From Peptococcaceae bacterium (GTDB lineage: Bacteria > Bacillota > Peptococcia > Peptococcales > Peptococcaceae): DNA of 12,494 bases. The position numbers were made by a program, and so were the translations under genes. Shown piece by piece: positions 6,825 to 12,494 of this stretch. The stretch is from assembly GCA_017387265.1 (NCBI GenBank), contig JAFOFM010000090.1, positions 1-12,494 of the forward strand, given 5' to 3'. Below the pieces are notes generated by a model, which saw only the letters and a program-made list of their open reading frames with translations, was not told where the DNA came from and made no database searches. Every line of letters begins with the position of its first letter. Position 1 is the first letter of the stretch.

Positions 6825-7817
6825 TTATACGGTTAAGAACATAGCATCACGAACTTTTTTCATGGTTTCTTCGCCGATTTCGCAGGCTTTTGCGGTACCG
6901 GTGCTGATGATGTCGCGTACTTCGTCTTTGTGCGCTTCATAATAAGCGCGTTTTTCACGGAATGGATCTAATAAGGTGTTCAGACTTTCAGTCAGCAGTT
7001 TTTTGCATGCTACACAGCCAATAGCACCTTTGCGGCACATTTCGCAGATGTTTTCGTATTCGCCTGGTGTGAAGGTCTGATGATATTTGTTAACTACGCA
7101 AACTTCCGGATGACCAGGATCGCTGGCTTTGATGCGGGATGCATCAGTAACTGCGGTTTTGACTTTGCGAGCCACTTCGTCTGCAGAGTCTGCCAGATAG
7201 ATTGCATTGCCCAGGCTTTTGCCCATTTTTGCATTGCCATCCAGACCCATTAAACGGGAGCAGCTGCTTAACATATGCTGTGGTTCTTTTAAGATTGGCG
7301 CATACATGTCGTTGAAACGACGAACCAGTTTACGGGTTAATTCCATGTGAGGCAGCTGATCTTCGCCAACCGGTACCATATCCGCATTGCAGAAGGTGAT
7401 ATCGGCAGACTGGCTTACCGGATAGCCCAGGAAACCATAAGTCATATCATCGTAGCCGTACTGAGCAGCTTCGGTTTTTACAGTCGGGTTATGGCGCAGT
7501 GCGTTCACTGTTACCAGCAGAGAAAAAATCTGTGTCAGTTCGTGAATTGCTGGCACATGGGACTGCTGTACCCACGTTACTTTGTTTGGATCTAAACCTA
7601 CAGAGAGATTATCGATGGCAACTTCAAAAATGCTGTCATGAATCAGCTGCGGGCGTTCAAAGTGAGTTGTCAACGCCTGAATATCTGCGATTAAAATAAA
7701 AGTTTCGTAGTCATCCTGTAATTTTACACGATTCTGCAGACTGCCTACATAGTGGCCGATATGCAGTTTGCCGGTAGGACGGTCACCGGTTAAAATACGT
7801 TTTTTTGCCTGTTCCAT
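6825..7817 (-). CDS. trpS: Tryptophanyl-tRNA synthetase, with probable [4Fe-4S] motif
   Basis: Class I aminoacyl-tRNA synthetase (330 aa) that charges tRNA-Trp. The HIGH signature is at residues 19-22 inside TGKLHIGHYVGSL, and the KMSKS equivalent is KMGKS at 197-201; VPVGEDQLPHMELTR (148-162) is a typical TrpRS block. Near the anticodon-binding part there is C240-x20-C261-x6-C268-x2-C271, very close to the C-x22-C-x6-C-x2-C iron-sulfur motif of Thermotoga maritima TrpRS. The start at 7817 has AAGGAG 10 nt upstream and gives the family N-terminus. An ATG at 7901 is in frame but has no ribosome binding site and would begin about 6 nt after the predicted transcription start. It is single-gene, with its own promoter and terminator. 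Confidence 0.96.
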   Translation of the reverse strand: MEQAKKRILTGDRPTGKLHIGHYVGSLQNRVKLQDDYETFILIADIQALTTHFERPQLIHDSIFEVAIDNLSVGLDPNKVTWVQQSHVPAIHELTQIFSLLVTVNALRHNPTVKTEAAQYGYDDMTYGFLGYPVSQSADITFCNADMVPVGEDQLPHMELTRKLVRRFNDMYAPILKEPQHMLSSCSRLMGLDGNAKMGKSLGNAIYLADSADEVARKVKTAVTDASRIKASDPGHPEVCVVNKYHQTFTPGEYENICEMCRKGAIGCVACKKLLTESLNTLLDPFREKRAYYEAHKDEVRDIISTGTAKACEIGEETMKKVRDAMFLTV

Positions 7818-7858
7818 ATTGCTCGAACTCCTTATATCTGAATTTACATACAATCTGT

Positions 7859-7885
7859 AAAAAGTGCCGGAAAAATTCCGGACAC
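7859..7885 (-). promoter_or_regulatory. Terminator-like hairpin in the trpS leader (candidate attenuator)
   Basis: On the minus strand a stem GTG-T-CCGGAA / TTCCGG-CAC (9 bp, one bulged T, three-T loop) is followed directly by five Ts. It sits about 22 nt after the predicted trpS transcription start and 42 nt before the start codon, the arrangement of a leader terminator. A TATCTG segment on its 5' side could instead pair with CAGATA near the ribosome binding site. No T-box sequence or Trp-codon leader peptide was found, so regulation is only a suggestion. Confidence 0.4.
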
Positions 7886-7913
7886 AGATAAAAATTTTCA
7901 TCGGTATCTAAAA

Positions 7914-7942
7914 ATTATAAAATGAAATAATATCTTTGTCAA
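7914..7942 (-). promoter_or_regulatory. Consensus sigma-A promoter for trpS
   Basis: On the minus strand TTGACA and TATAAT are separated by exactly 17 nt, a perfect match to the housekeeping consensus. Transcription would start near 7907, giving a leader of about 90 nt ahead of the trpS start at 7817. Confidence 0.88.
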
Positions 7943-7948
7943 TAAATG

Positions 7949-7957
7949 TGCTATAAT
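7949..7957 (+). promoter_or_regulatory. Extended -10 promoter for the unknown gene at 7990
   Basis: TG-C-TATAAT matches an extended -10 element. No good -35 hexamer is present at the expected distance. It lies 32 nt ahead of the start codon, back-to-back with the trpS promoter. Confidence 0.6.
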
Positions 7958-7989
7958 AAGCGTAACAACTGCGGAAAGAGGTGGGCATC

Positions 7990-8673
7990 ATGCATCCAAA
8001 ATATCATAACAGCTATTACTGGGAGAATCTGATTCGCAGCCGAAAGGTAACCGAAACCTTTAACACGGATAAAATTACAGAGAATTCGGTCTTCTTTCAG
8101 GGGATTATTTATAACAGCTCCGGTCGTCGTAAACTGCTGGAGGATGTCATTCACTTTACCTCGCTGGACGCTCTGGCCGGGTATTTGCACTATGTTTTTT
8201 TTCCTACAGCATTTATGTCTTTTACCAATCAGGAGAAAGGGATTATTGTGCCGTTAGGAATTTCACTGCCGGAATTAATTGAGTATGTCAGCAGTAATGA
8301 TTTCGTACGATTTCATAATTACACAGCACCGATGTATCGTCTGCTGGAACAGAGCGAGCTGATGAGCCGGGAAGACCGGGGGCATCAGGAAGAAATCGTA
8401 AAACATATGGAAAGTATTTTTAACTATTCATTTCAGATGGATCGGGATGCCTATGCCATGATGCATATTTATCGTTCCAGCGAGGAACTGGGACAGTATT
8501 TTTCTAATCTGTACCAGATAGAAGGCAGTAAACAGCTGGGTGTGGAACTGTTCCGTCACAAAACGGGATTGAGCAAAGCAGAGTGGGAGCATCTGTATCA
8601 GCATGCAGGGGATAATATTTTTTCCAGCCGCAAGTTTATGAATTGTATCGGCAGCCTGTTACACACGATGTAA
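7990..8673 (+). CDS. Hypothetical protein, unknown family
   Basis: Open reading frame of 227 residues that I do not recognise. The ATG at 7990 has AGAGGTG about 7 nt upstream; a GTG at 7981 falls inside that site and is less likely. The protein has no signal peptide, clear transmembrane helix or cysteine cluster (one Cys near the end). It is rich in aromatic and His residues (for example YHNSYYW near the start). The middle contains SLPELIEYVSSNDFVRFHNY, and the C-terminal half is predominantly helical and charged. It is monocistronic, between trpS (divergent) and a tRNA-Leu gene, with its own extended -10 promoter. Context gives no clue to function. Normal codon use and a good ribosome binding site support it as a real gene. 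Confidence 0.8.
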   Translation: MHPKYHNSYYWENLIRSRKVTETFNTDKITENSVFFQGIIYNSSGRRKLLEDVIHFTSLDALAGYLHYVFFPTAFMSFTNQEKGIIVPLGISLPELIEYVSSNDFVRFHNYTAPMYRLLEQSELMSREDRGHQEEIVKHMESIFNYSFQMDRDAYAMMHIYRSSEELGQYFSNLYQIEGSKQLGVELFRHKTGLSKAEWEHLYQHAGDNIFSSRKFMNCIGSLLHTM

Positions 8674-8721
8674 CAAGGAATGCGAATATAAAAAGAATTT
8701 GAAAAAAATCAGAAAAAAGGC

Positions 8722-8750
8722 TTGACGACTTTCTGAAAAAATGTTATTAT
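8722..8750 (+). promoter_or_regulatory. Sigma-A promoter of tRNA-Leu
   Basis: TTGACG and TATTAT are separated by 17 nt, about 20 nt upstream of the mature tRNA. A perfect 10-bp inverted repeat (TGACGACTTT at 8723-8732 and AAAGTCGTCA at 8754-8763) overlaps the -35 box and the predicted transcription start. Confidence 0.82.
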
Positions 8751-8770
8751 AACAAAGTCGTCAGCGACAT

Positions 8771-8854
8771 GCGGGCGTGGCGGAATTGGCAGACGCGCTA
8801 GATTCAGGTTCTAGTGGGAGCAATCTCGTGGAGGTTCAAGTCCTCTCGCCCGCA
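8771..8854 (+). tRNA. tRNA-Leu (anticodon CAG)
   Basis: Class II tRNA with a long variable arm. The acceptor stem pairs GCGGGCG with CGCCCGC. The anticodon stem CTAGA/TCTAG encloses loop TTCAGGT, giving anticodon CAG at 8805-8807 (reads CUG). The T arm GGAGG-TTCAAGT-CCTCT is complete, and the discriminator base is A. The 3' CCA is not encoded and must be added after transcription. Confidence 0.96.
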
Positions 8855-8859
8855 CTTTC

Positions 8860-8896
8860 AAAGAGAGTTTGAGAAATCAAACTCTCTTTTTCTTTT
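8860..8896 (+). terminator. Intrinsic terminator of tRNA-Leu
   Basis: A perfect 13-bp stem (AAAGAGAGTTTGA with TCAAACTCTCTTT) and a GAAA loop are followed by a T-rich tail. It begins 5 nt after the tRNA. Confidence 0.93.
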
Positions 8897-8920
8897 GCAA
8901 TCTAGACAATTTAGAAATAA

Positions 8921-8956
8921 AACAGCCTCTCTGCATTATGGCGAGAGGCCGTTTTT
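8921..8956 (-). terminator. Terminator of spoIIR, overlapping its last codons
   Basis: Arms GCCTCTC and GAGAGGC, extended by AAAAC/GTTTT after one mismatch, flank an 11-nt loop and end in a T-rich run on the minus strand. The spoIIR TAA stop (8936-8938) lies inside the loop. The plus strand also has a T tract after the stem, so it may work in both directions. Confidence 0.78.
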
Positions 8957-9535
8957 GTTTTTTTGAATATCATCGCCCAGATGTTCTTTCAGCCATTCAA
9001 CAGTTTTAAATTTAATCTGAATACGATTATCCGGGAGTTCATTCGATTCGGCTACATTGCTGTCGGTGAAGCAGAGCGGAGGAAATAATACGCACCACCA
9101 GTTGCGTCCCTGACCATTGCCGATTAATATGCGTAATGCTTCATAGTTTCCCGCTGGCAGACTGAAATTTCCACAGTATTTTTCCGGAAAATCAAATCTG
9201 CCATATTGCATGGAAACGTCGTAGGAGTATCCATGCTGACGGATTGTCTGCACAGCAGCGGCTTCTAGTTGCGGAAAGCTGGAACAGATAATCTGGCGGC
9301 TTTCTTCCAGCGTAGAAGAATTTTTTAATAGCGGCTCCAGACAGCCAATTACGGCATCTTTTACCTGAAGCTTTAGTGTCTGGTCTGCTTCGCTATTGCT
9401 GTTAGCAAGTACATGTATTCGAATCAGGCTGTTGTTGGAAGCAGGTTCGTAGTATTCCAGGTTCGACAGTACTATGAGTAAAAGCAGAACTGTCAGTACC
9501 AGCCAGGTGTTTTTCTGTATATTTTGTGGTTTCAT
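8936..9535 (-). CDS. spoIIR: Stage II sporulation protein R (SpoIIR)
   Basis: SpoIIR homologue (199 aa). In Bacillus this forespore-made, secreted protein signals across the septum to SpoIIGA, which then processes pro-sigma-E in the mother cell. A hydrophobic segment (WLVLTVLLLLIVLSN, residues about 10-24) acts as signal or anchor. Family blocks are IRIHVLANSNSEADQTLKLQVKDAV and LPAGNYEALRILIGNGQGRNWWCVLFPPLCF. I chose the ATG at 9535, with GGAG about 9 nt upstream. The ATG at 9550, five codons earlier, has its AGGA only 1-2 nt away. A candidate sigma-F promoter lies upstream. The gene shows that the host forms endospores. Confidence 0.93.
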   Translation of the reverse strand: MKPQNIQKNTWLVLTVLLLLIVLSNLEYYEPASNNSLIRIHVLANSNSEADQTLKLQVKDAVIGCLEPLLKNSSTLEESRQIICSSFPQLEAAAVQTIRQHGYSYDVSMQYGRFDFPEKYCGNFSLPAGNYEALRILIGNGQGRNWWCVLFPPLCFTDSNVAESNELPDNRIQIKFKTVEWLKEHLGDDIQKNKNGLSP

Positions 9536-9568
9536 ATCAATTCGCTCCATTTCCTGTGTGATACGGAT

Positions 9569-9597
9569 AGTGTTGCCGGAAAAAGCTGGCTTTAGAC
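9569..9597 (-). promoter_or_regulatory. Candidate sigma-F promoter of spoIIR
   Basis: On the minus strand GTCTA (one mismatch to the GYATA -35) is followed after 15 nt by GGCAACACT, which fits the -10 pattern GGnnAnAnT fully. It ends 34 nt before the spoIIR start. Sigma-F control of spoIIR is known in Bacillus; the match here is by eye. Confidence 0.5.
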
Positions 9598-9607
9598 AGA
9601 ATTTTTA

Positions 9608-9616
9608 TGCTATAAT
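9608..9616 (+). promoter_or_regulatory. Extended -10 promoter of ybaK
   Basis: TG-C-TATAAT, 41 nt before the ybaK start. The best -35 candidate (TGGCTT, 18 nt spacing) is weak, consistent with extended -10 use. Confidence 0.6.
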
Positions 9617-9657
9617 CGATACAGTAAAAAAATCCGACACAAAGGAAGGGAAGATTC

Positions 9658-10143
9658 ATGGCAGCAAAATCCGATATGAAAACCAATGTAATGCGCGTAC
9701 TGGATCAGAAAAAAGTTTCATATGAGCATCACTGTTATGCAGACACCGATGCAATCAGTGGCGCAGAAGTAGCTGAAGCGCTGCATCAGGACCCGAATCG
9801 GGCCTTTAAAACTCTGGTGACCACTGGTAAATCTAAAACGCATTATGTATTTATGGTGCCGGTTTTAGAAGAACTGGATTTAAAAAAAGCGGCTTCGGCT
9901 GTCGGGGAAAAATCTATTGAAATGTTAAAGGCGAAAGAACTTCTAGGACTAACCGGCTACGTACACGGGGGATGTTCGCCAATTGGCATGAAAAAACAGT
10001 TCAAAACAGTGATTCATGAAACAGCGGCCGGATATGAAACGATCATGTTCAGTGCCGGAAAAATCGGCTATCAGGTAGAACTTCCGCTGGAAAATCTGCA
10101 GAAAGTTATTCCCGTACAGGTGGCAGATATTATTGTGGACTAG
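9658..10143 (+). CDS. ybaK: YbaK/EbsC-family Cys-tRNA(Pro)/aminoacyl-tRNA deacylase
   Basis: Single-domain YbaK protein (161 aa, typical length). YbaK hydrolyses Cys mischarged onto tRNA-Pro, acting in trans to ProRS. Visible motifs are KTNVMRVLDQKKVSYE at the start, the catalytic-lysine context RAFKTLV (Lys51, equivalent to Lys46 of the Haemophilus enzyme), and GYVHGGCSPIGMKKQFKT (residues 100-117). The ATG follows an AAGGAAGGG site. It is monocistronic, with an extended -10 promoter divergent from spoIIR and a strong terminator. Substrate specificity within the family (Cys-tRNA versus related mischarged tRNAs) cannot be fixed from sequence alone. Confidence 0.94.
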   Translation: MAAKSDMKTNVMRVLDQKKVSYEHHCYADTDAISGAEVAEALHQDPNRAFKTLVTTGKSKTHYVFMVPVLEELDLKKAASAVGEKSIEMLKAKELLGLTGYVHGGCSPIGMKKQFKTVIHETAAGYETIMFSAGKIGYQVELPLENLQKVIPVQVADIIVD

Positions 10144-10171
10144 ATGCTGTAACGAATAATGAATAAAATGT

Positions 10172-10218
10172 AAAAGGCAGAAATCCGGACTGGTATAAGG
10201 TTCGGATTTCTGCCTTTT
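10172..10218. terminator. Bidirectional terminator between ybaK and the DUF3794-LysM gene
   Basis: A 19-bp stem (AAAAGGCAGAAATCCGGAC with GTTCGGATTTCTGCCTTTT, one G-U pair) and a 9-nt loop are flanked by A-rich and T-rich runs on both sides. It can therefore stop transcripts of both convergent genes. Confidence 0.92.
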
Positions 10219-10284
10219 TGTTTATGGATAATAAATACGTCTAATCCAGATAGCAATGAATCTTCGGAGGTGACTGTCAGATAA

Positions 10285-11922
10285 TCAGCCTTTGCCTGCT
10301 ACGCACGGGATGCGTAAAGTCTGGCCGATAGTTAGCGTATAAGGTGCGTAAAGGTTGTTAAAACGGGCAATCTGCTGCCAGGTGATACCAGGTACCTGTG
10401 TCTGATAAAACGCGGCAATTCGGGCTAATGTATCGCCTGCTTTTACTTCGTAGGTGTAACCGCCTGCCGGACAGATTTCAACATCAGGTTCTTCCGGAGT
10501 TTCCGGTTCGGGCATTGGTTTGGTTTCCGGCATCTGCGGACTGCACAGACCATTGGTACAGATATCGGTAATCACCATAAAATCTCTAGTCTGGAAAGCA
10601 CAGACGCAGATTTCCAGAATGGCTACTGCACGGATTTTTGATGTTTCACACGGGCAGCCTTCCAGTTTGGCATCAGTATATTCTACGCGTTCCCGGCAGC
10701 GAATCATAGTATCTTCATTGATGCAGTCAAAGTTTACGACAGTAGTAAATGGAATATCAGCACTGGCTTCCCGAAGCTCCTGTTCGCAGTTGCAGGCAAC
10801 ATAATATACCTGTACATGGATAGAGCCTTTGATGATGACTTTATTGCAGATTTTTTCATAGCTTACGTTTCGAATGCAGGCTGTCATATTTTTTGCAGTT
10901 TTCACCAGCATATTATTTACATCCAGCGGTGCATTGACATCGATTGTCTGATTTACATTCTGCTGGCTGCATTTACGACCGACGATATCTTCCACACGAA
11001 TCCGGCAGCGGTCAGCCAGCGCACCTTCTACATCAGTGACGATGTTCATTTTGGTTAGTTCGGTTACTTTTACGGACACCTGTACAATAACACTGGCTTT
11101 TATCATGTTGCAAGGCTGCGGCCCCATCAGTTTTGCCTCGCAGAATTCCATACGACAGCGAGTATAAACTTCCATATCCGGTTTTGCACCCGGAACATCC
11201 AGCACAACAGAAAACTCGTTGTCGAAGCATTGTACCTGCACGGTATCATCACAGGCATCCACATAATAAATCTGTTTATGCAGTGTTCCGCGAACAATCA
11301 CACGGCCTGGCAGCACTTCATAGTCCAGATTACGGCATACGGCTTCCATATCGTAGATTTTGCGAGCTGGTTTGCATAGCATATGTTCCACCGAAACAGT
11401 AGACTGTTTTTCGGCACAGCCGACTAAGCATTCAACGGAAAAAGGAGCTTTCTGTACAGTAAGATTATCTCCGTAGGCATCGGTTACAACATCCAGAGTT
11501 ATGGTTTCAATTACTTTTACATCTACTGCCAGTACAGCGGTCTGATACAGCAGATCTGTCGGGAATTGTCCGTTTGCCGGGTTTGTATTTACAAATAGAA
11601 TATTTCCATTCAGCATGGCCTCCATATCCGGTTTTGCCCCCTGGATATGAACGAAGTCGGTAAACTCTTCACGCATAATAGTGAATTCTTTTACGACATA
11701 ATCGCCTTCCTCTACATAATAAACCTGCTTGTGCAGAGCCCCTTTTACAATGATTTTGTTTGGAATAATTTCGTAATCCAGTTCCACAATTTCTGCATGA
11801 ATATCTACAATTTTACGCGCTCTAGCCGGCAGCTGAATATTACGGACAATGTCCACCTGTGCGCTGCCGCAGCCCACAATGTGCTGTACCCGGATACGCT
11901 TTTTATTCTGTGTGATTGGCAT
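10285..11922 (-). CDS. DUF3794 triple-repeat protein with C-terminal LysM (SipL/spore-coat type)
   Basis: The 545-residue protein has three tandem DUF3794 repeats (about 1-155, 156-300 and 301-455). Each contains a KIIVKGxLHxQxYYV-like strand, with variants VIVRGTLHKQIYYV and VIIKGSIHVQVYYV, and ends in a VTD segment. A Pro/Glu linker (about 457-480) leads to a LysM domain (489-540: YEVKAGDTLARIAAFY ... YTLTIGQTLRIP) that binds peptidoglycan. The architecture matches SipL of Clostridioides difficile, a mother-cell protein linking the coat to the forespore. Repeat 3 is rich in cysteine, which could support crosslinking. The ATG at 11922 has AAGGAG 9 nt upstream; the ATG at 11931 abuts that site. 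No signal peptide is present, as expected for a coat protein. A candidate sigma-K promoter lies upstream. Confidence 0.9.
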   Translation of the reverse strand: MPITQNKKRIRVQHIVGCGSAQVDIVRNIQLPARARKIVDIHAEIVELDYEIIPNKIIVKGALHKQVYYVEEGDYVVKEFTIMREEFTDFVHIQGAKPDMEAMLNGNILFVNTNPANGQFPTDLLYQTAVLAVDVKVIETITLDVVTDAYGDNLTVQKAPFSVECLVGCAEKQSTVSVEHMLCKPARKIYDMEAVCRNLDYEVLPGRVIVRGTLHKQIYYVDACDDTVQVQCFDNEFSVVLDVPGAKPDMEVYTRCRMEFCEAKLMGPQPCNMIKASVIVQVSVKVTELTKMNIVTDVEGALADRCRIRVEDIVGRKCSQQNVNQTIDVNAPLDVNNMLVKTAKNMTACIRNVSYEKICNKVIIKGSIHVQVYYVACNCEQELREASADIPFTTVVNFDCINEDTMIRCRERVEYTDAKLEGCPCETSKIRAVAILEICVCAFQTRDFMVITDICTNGLCSPQMPETKPMPEPETPEEPDVEICPAGGYTYEVKAGDTLARIAAFYQTQVPGITWQQIARFNNLYAPYTLTIGQTLRIPCVAGKG

Positions 11923-11966
11923 GCTTCTCATCTCCTTCTTGAAAGCGGTTCCCCGCCTTATCGGTA

Positions 11967-11995
11967 TACTATATGAGCTGTAATCGCGTTTTGTG
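11967..11995 (-). promoter_or_regulatory. Candidate sigma-K promoter of the DUF3794-LysM gene
   Basis: On the minus strand CACA is followed after 16 nt by CATATAGTA, a full match to the Bacillus sigma-K pattern mACm-N16-CATAnnnTA. It ends 45 nt before the start codon. Sigma-E shares the CATA -10 core, so a sigma-E origin is also possible. Confidence 0.55.
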
Positions 11996-12112
11996 ACTTC
12001 CTGTAAAAATAAGCTGTAAGTTTCATGAAAATATGAGTCAAAAGACGGCTGAATTTCGTCTAAAAAAGAGAGTGAATGAATAGCACAAATTGTAAGAATA
12101 TTTTCTGATTTT

Positions 12113-12142
12113 TTGATGGCATTTTTCAGACAAGTGTAGTAT
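12113..12142 (+). promoter_or_regulatory. Possible promoter of the polysaccharide deacetylase gene
   Basis: TTGATG and TAGTAT are separated by 18 nt in an AT-rich stretch about 50 nt before the start codon. An overlapping TATGAT at 12140 is another -10 option with poor spacing. This is a weak call. Confidence 0.3.
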
Positions 12143-12194
12143 GATAAAAAAGCTTGTGAAAACAGCTACGACAGAAGAACGAGAGGACGAGATT

Positions 12195-12494
12195 ATGAAG
12201 AAACGATATATAACCATAATTACATTGTGTATAATAATTGCTCTGCTGCTGACCGGATGTATGCTGCAACGTGGAGAATCCGGTACGGCAGAGGTTCAGA
12301 TATCCACTGCCGGGAATAGCACAGCACCGGATAAACCGGAACAGAATACAGATAAAGAAGAGAGTGCAAAACCGCAGGCTGAAAATCCATACGGAATTGA
12401 CCCTGCTAAACCGATGGTAGCACTTACCTTTGATGATGGACCAAGCCAGCACACCTGGAATATTGTATCTACACTGCAGAGTTATAAAGCGCGC
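12195..12494 (+). CDS. Lipoprotein polysaccharide deacetylase (NodB/CE4 family), 3'-truncated by window end
   Basis: The first 100 codons are present and the frame is open to the window edge. The start ATG follows an AGAGGAC site. Residues 1-22 form a lipoprotein signal: MKKR, a hydrophobic core (YITIITLCIIIALLL) and the lipobox LTGC, so the mature protein would be lipid-anchored at Cys22. A Ser/Pro/Glu/Lys-rich spacer of about 50 residues follows. The catalytic domain begins with MVALTFDDGPSQHTWNIVSTLQ, whose TFDDGP motif is the first NodB motif; its first Asp is the catalytic base and the second binds metal. The likely reaction is N-deacetylation of peptidoglycan or a related amino-sugar polymer at the cell surface. 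The remaining motifs lie outside the window, so activity cannot be judged. Confidence 0.9.
   Translation, partial: MKKRYITIITLCIIIALLLTGCMLQRGESGTAEVQISTAGNSTAPDKPEQNTDKEESAKPQAENPYGIDPAKPMVALTFDDGPSQHTWNIVSTLQSYKAR

Noticed and set aside
7818..7901. In-frame upstream extension of trpS by 28 codons
   Set aside because: The ATG at 7901 has no Shine-Dalgarno and would start about 6 nt after the predicted transcription start. The extension contains the leader hairpin and has no family similarity, while the ATG at 7817 has a good site.
7818..7989. T-box riboswitch for trpS
   Set aside because: The leader is only about 90 nt and lacks the T-box core sequence and specifier structure.
8771..8854. 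tRNA-Leu as an integration site for a mobile element
   Set aside because: No integrase, no direct repeat of the tRNA 3' end and no compositional break is visible nearby.
12045..12070. Short inverted repeat AGACG/CGTCT upstream of the deacetylase gene
   Set aside because: Only five pairs, without a T tract or a gene it could terminate.
12097..12130. Sigma-G-like promoter (GAATA ... CATTTTT) for the deacetylase
   Set aside because: The spacing is 19 nt and the -10 element fits poorly, so it is no better than chance in this AT-rich stretch.

Overview
The window comes from an endospore-forming, probably anaerobic member of the Bacillota. Evidence for this is a spoIIR gene, a DUF3794-LysM spore-coat type protein, TTG and GTG starts behind strong Shine-Dalgarno sites, and a TrpRS with a probable iron-sulfur motif. 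Moderate GC and the gene content would fit Clostridia or spore-forming Negativicutes (Sporomusa-like), but the sequence alone does not settle the genus.

Region 1 (1-6720, all + strand) is the distal part of a bacterial microcompartment (BMC) operon. In order it encodes a BMC-H shell protein, an EutT-type corrinoid adenosyltransferase, the phosphotransacylase PduL, the actin/Hsp70-like EutJ, a flavoprotein-like ethanolamine-operon protein, the BMC-P vertex protein EutN, the Fe-S flavoprotein PduS, the tandem-domain shell protein PduT, and an amidohydrolase-2-like TIM-barrel protein. A strong intrinsic terminator ends the operon. Genes are tightly spaced or overlapping. The signature enzyme and the aldehyde dehydrogenase lie outside the window. 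EutT and PduS imply a B12-dependent signature enzyme. The order eutM-eutT-pduL-eutJ-(eut unknown)-eutN points to ethanolamine ammonia-lyase, while the PduS-PduT pair is a propanediol-type electron-transfer module. Three lumen candidates (PduL, the flavoprotein-like protein and the amidohydrolase-like protein) start with a helix that looks like an encapsulation peptide. The last gene is the most unusual: its metal-ligand positions are largely replaced, yet its codon use suggests abundant expression.

Region 2 (6755-8896) holds trpS on the minus strand with a perfect-consensus promoter and a terminator-like hairpin in its leader, a divergently transcribed unknown gene, and a tRNA-Leu(CAG) with its own promoter and terminator.

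Region 3 (8921-12494) is sporulation- and envelope-related: spoIIR (minus, with a candidate sigma-F promoter), ybaK (plus), a three-repeat DUF3794-LysM protein (minus, with a candidate sigma-K promoter), and the start of a lipoprotein polysaccharide deacetylase (plus) cut by the window end. Convergent genes are separated by bidirectional hairpin terminators. No mobile element, CRISPR array or integration scar was seen, and no gene-free stretch exceeds about 300 bases.
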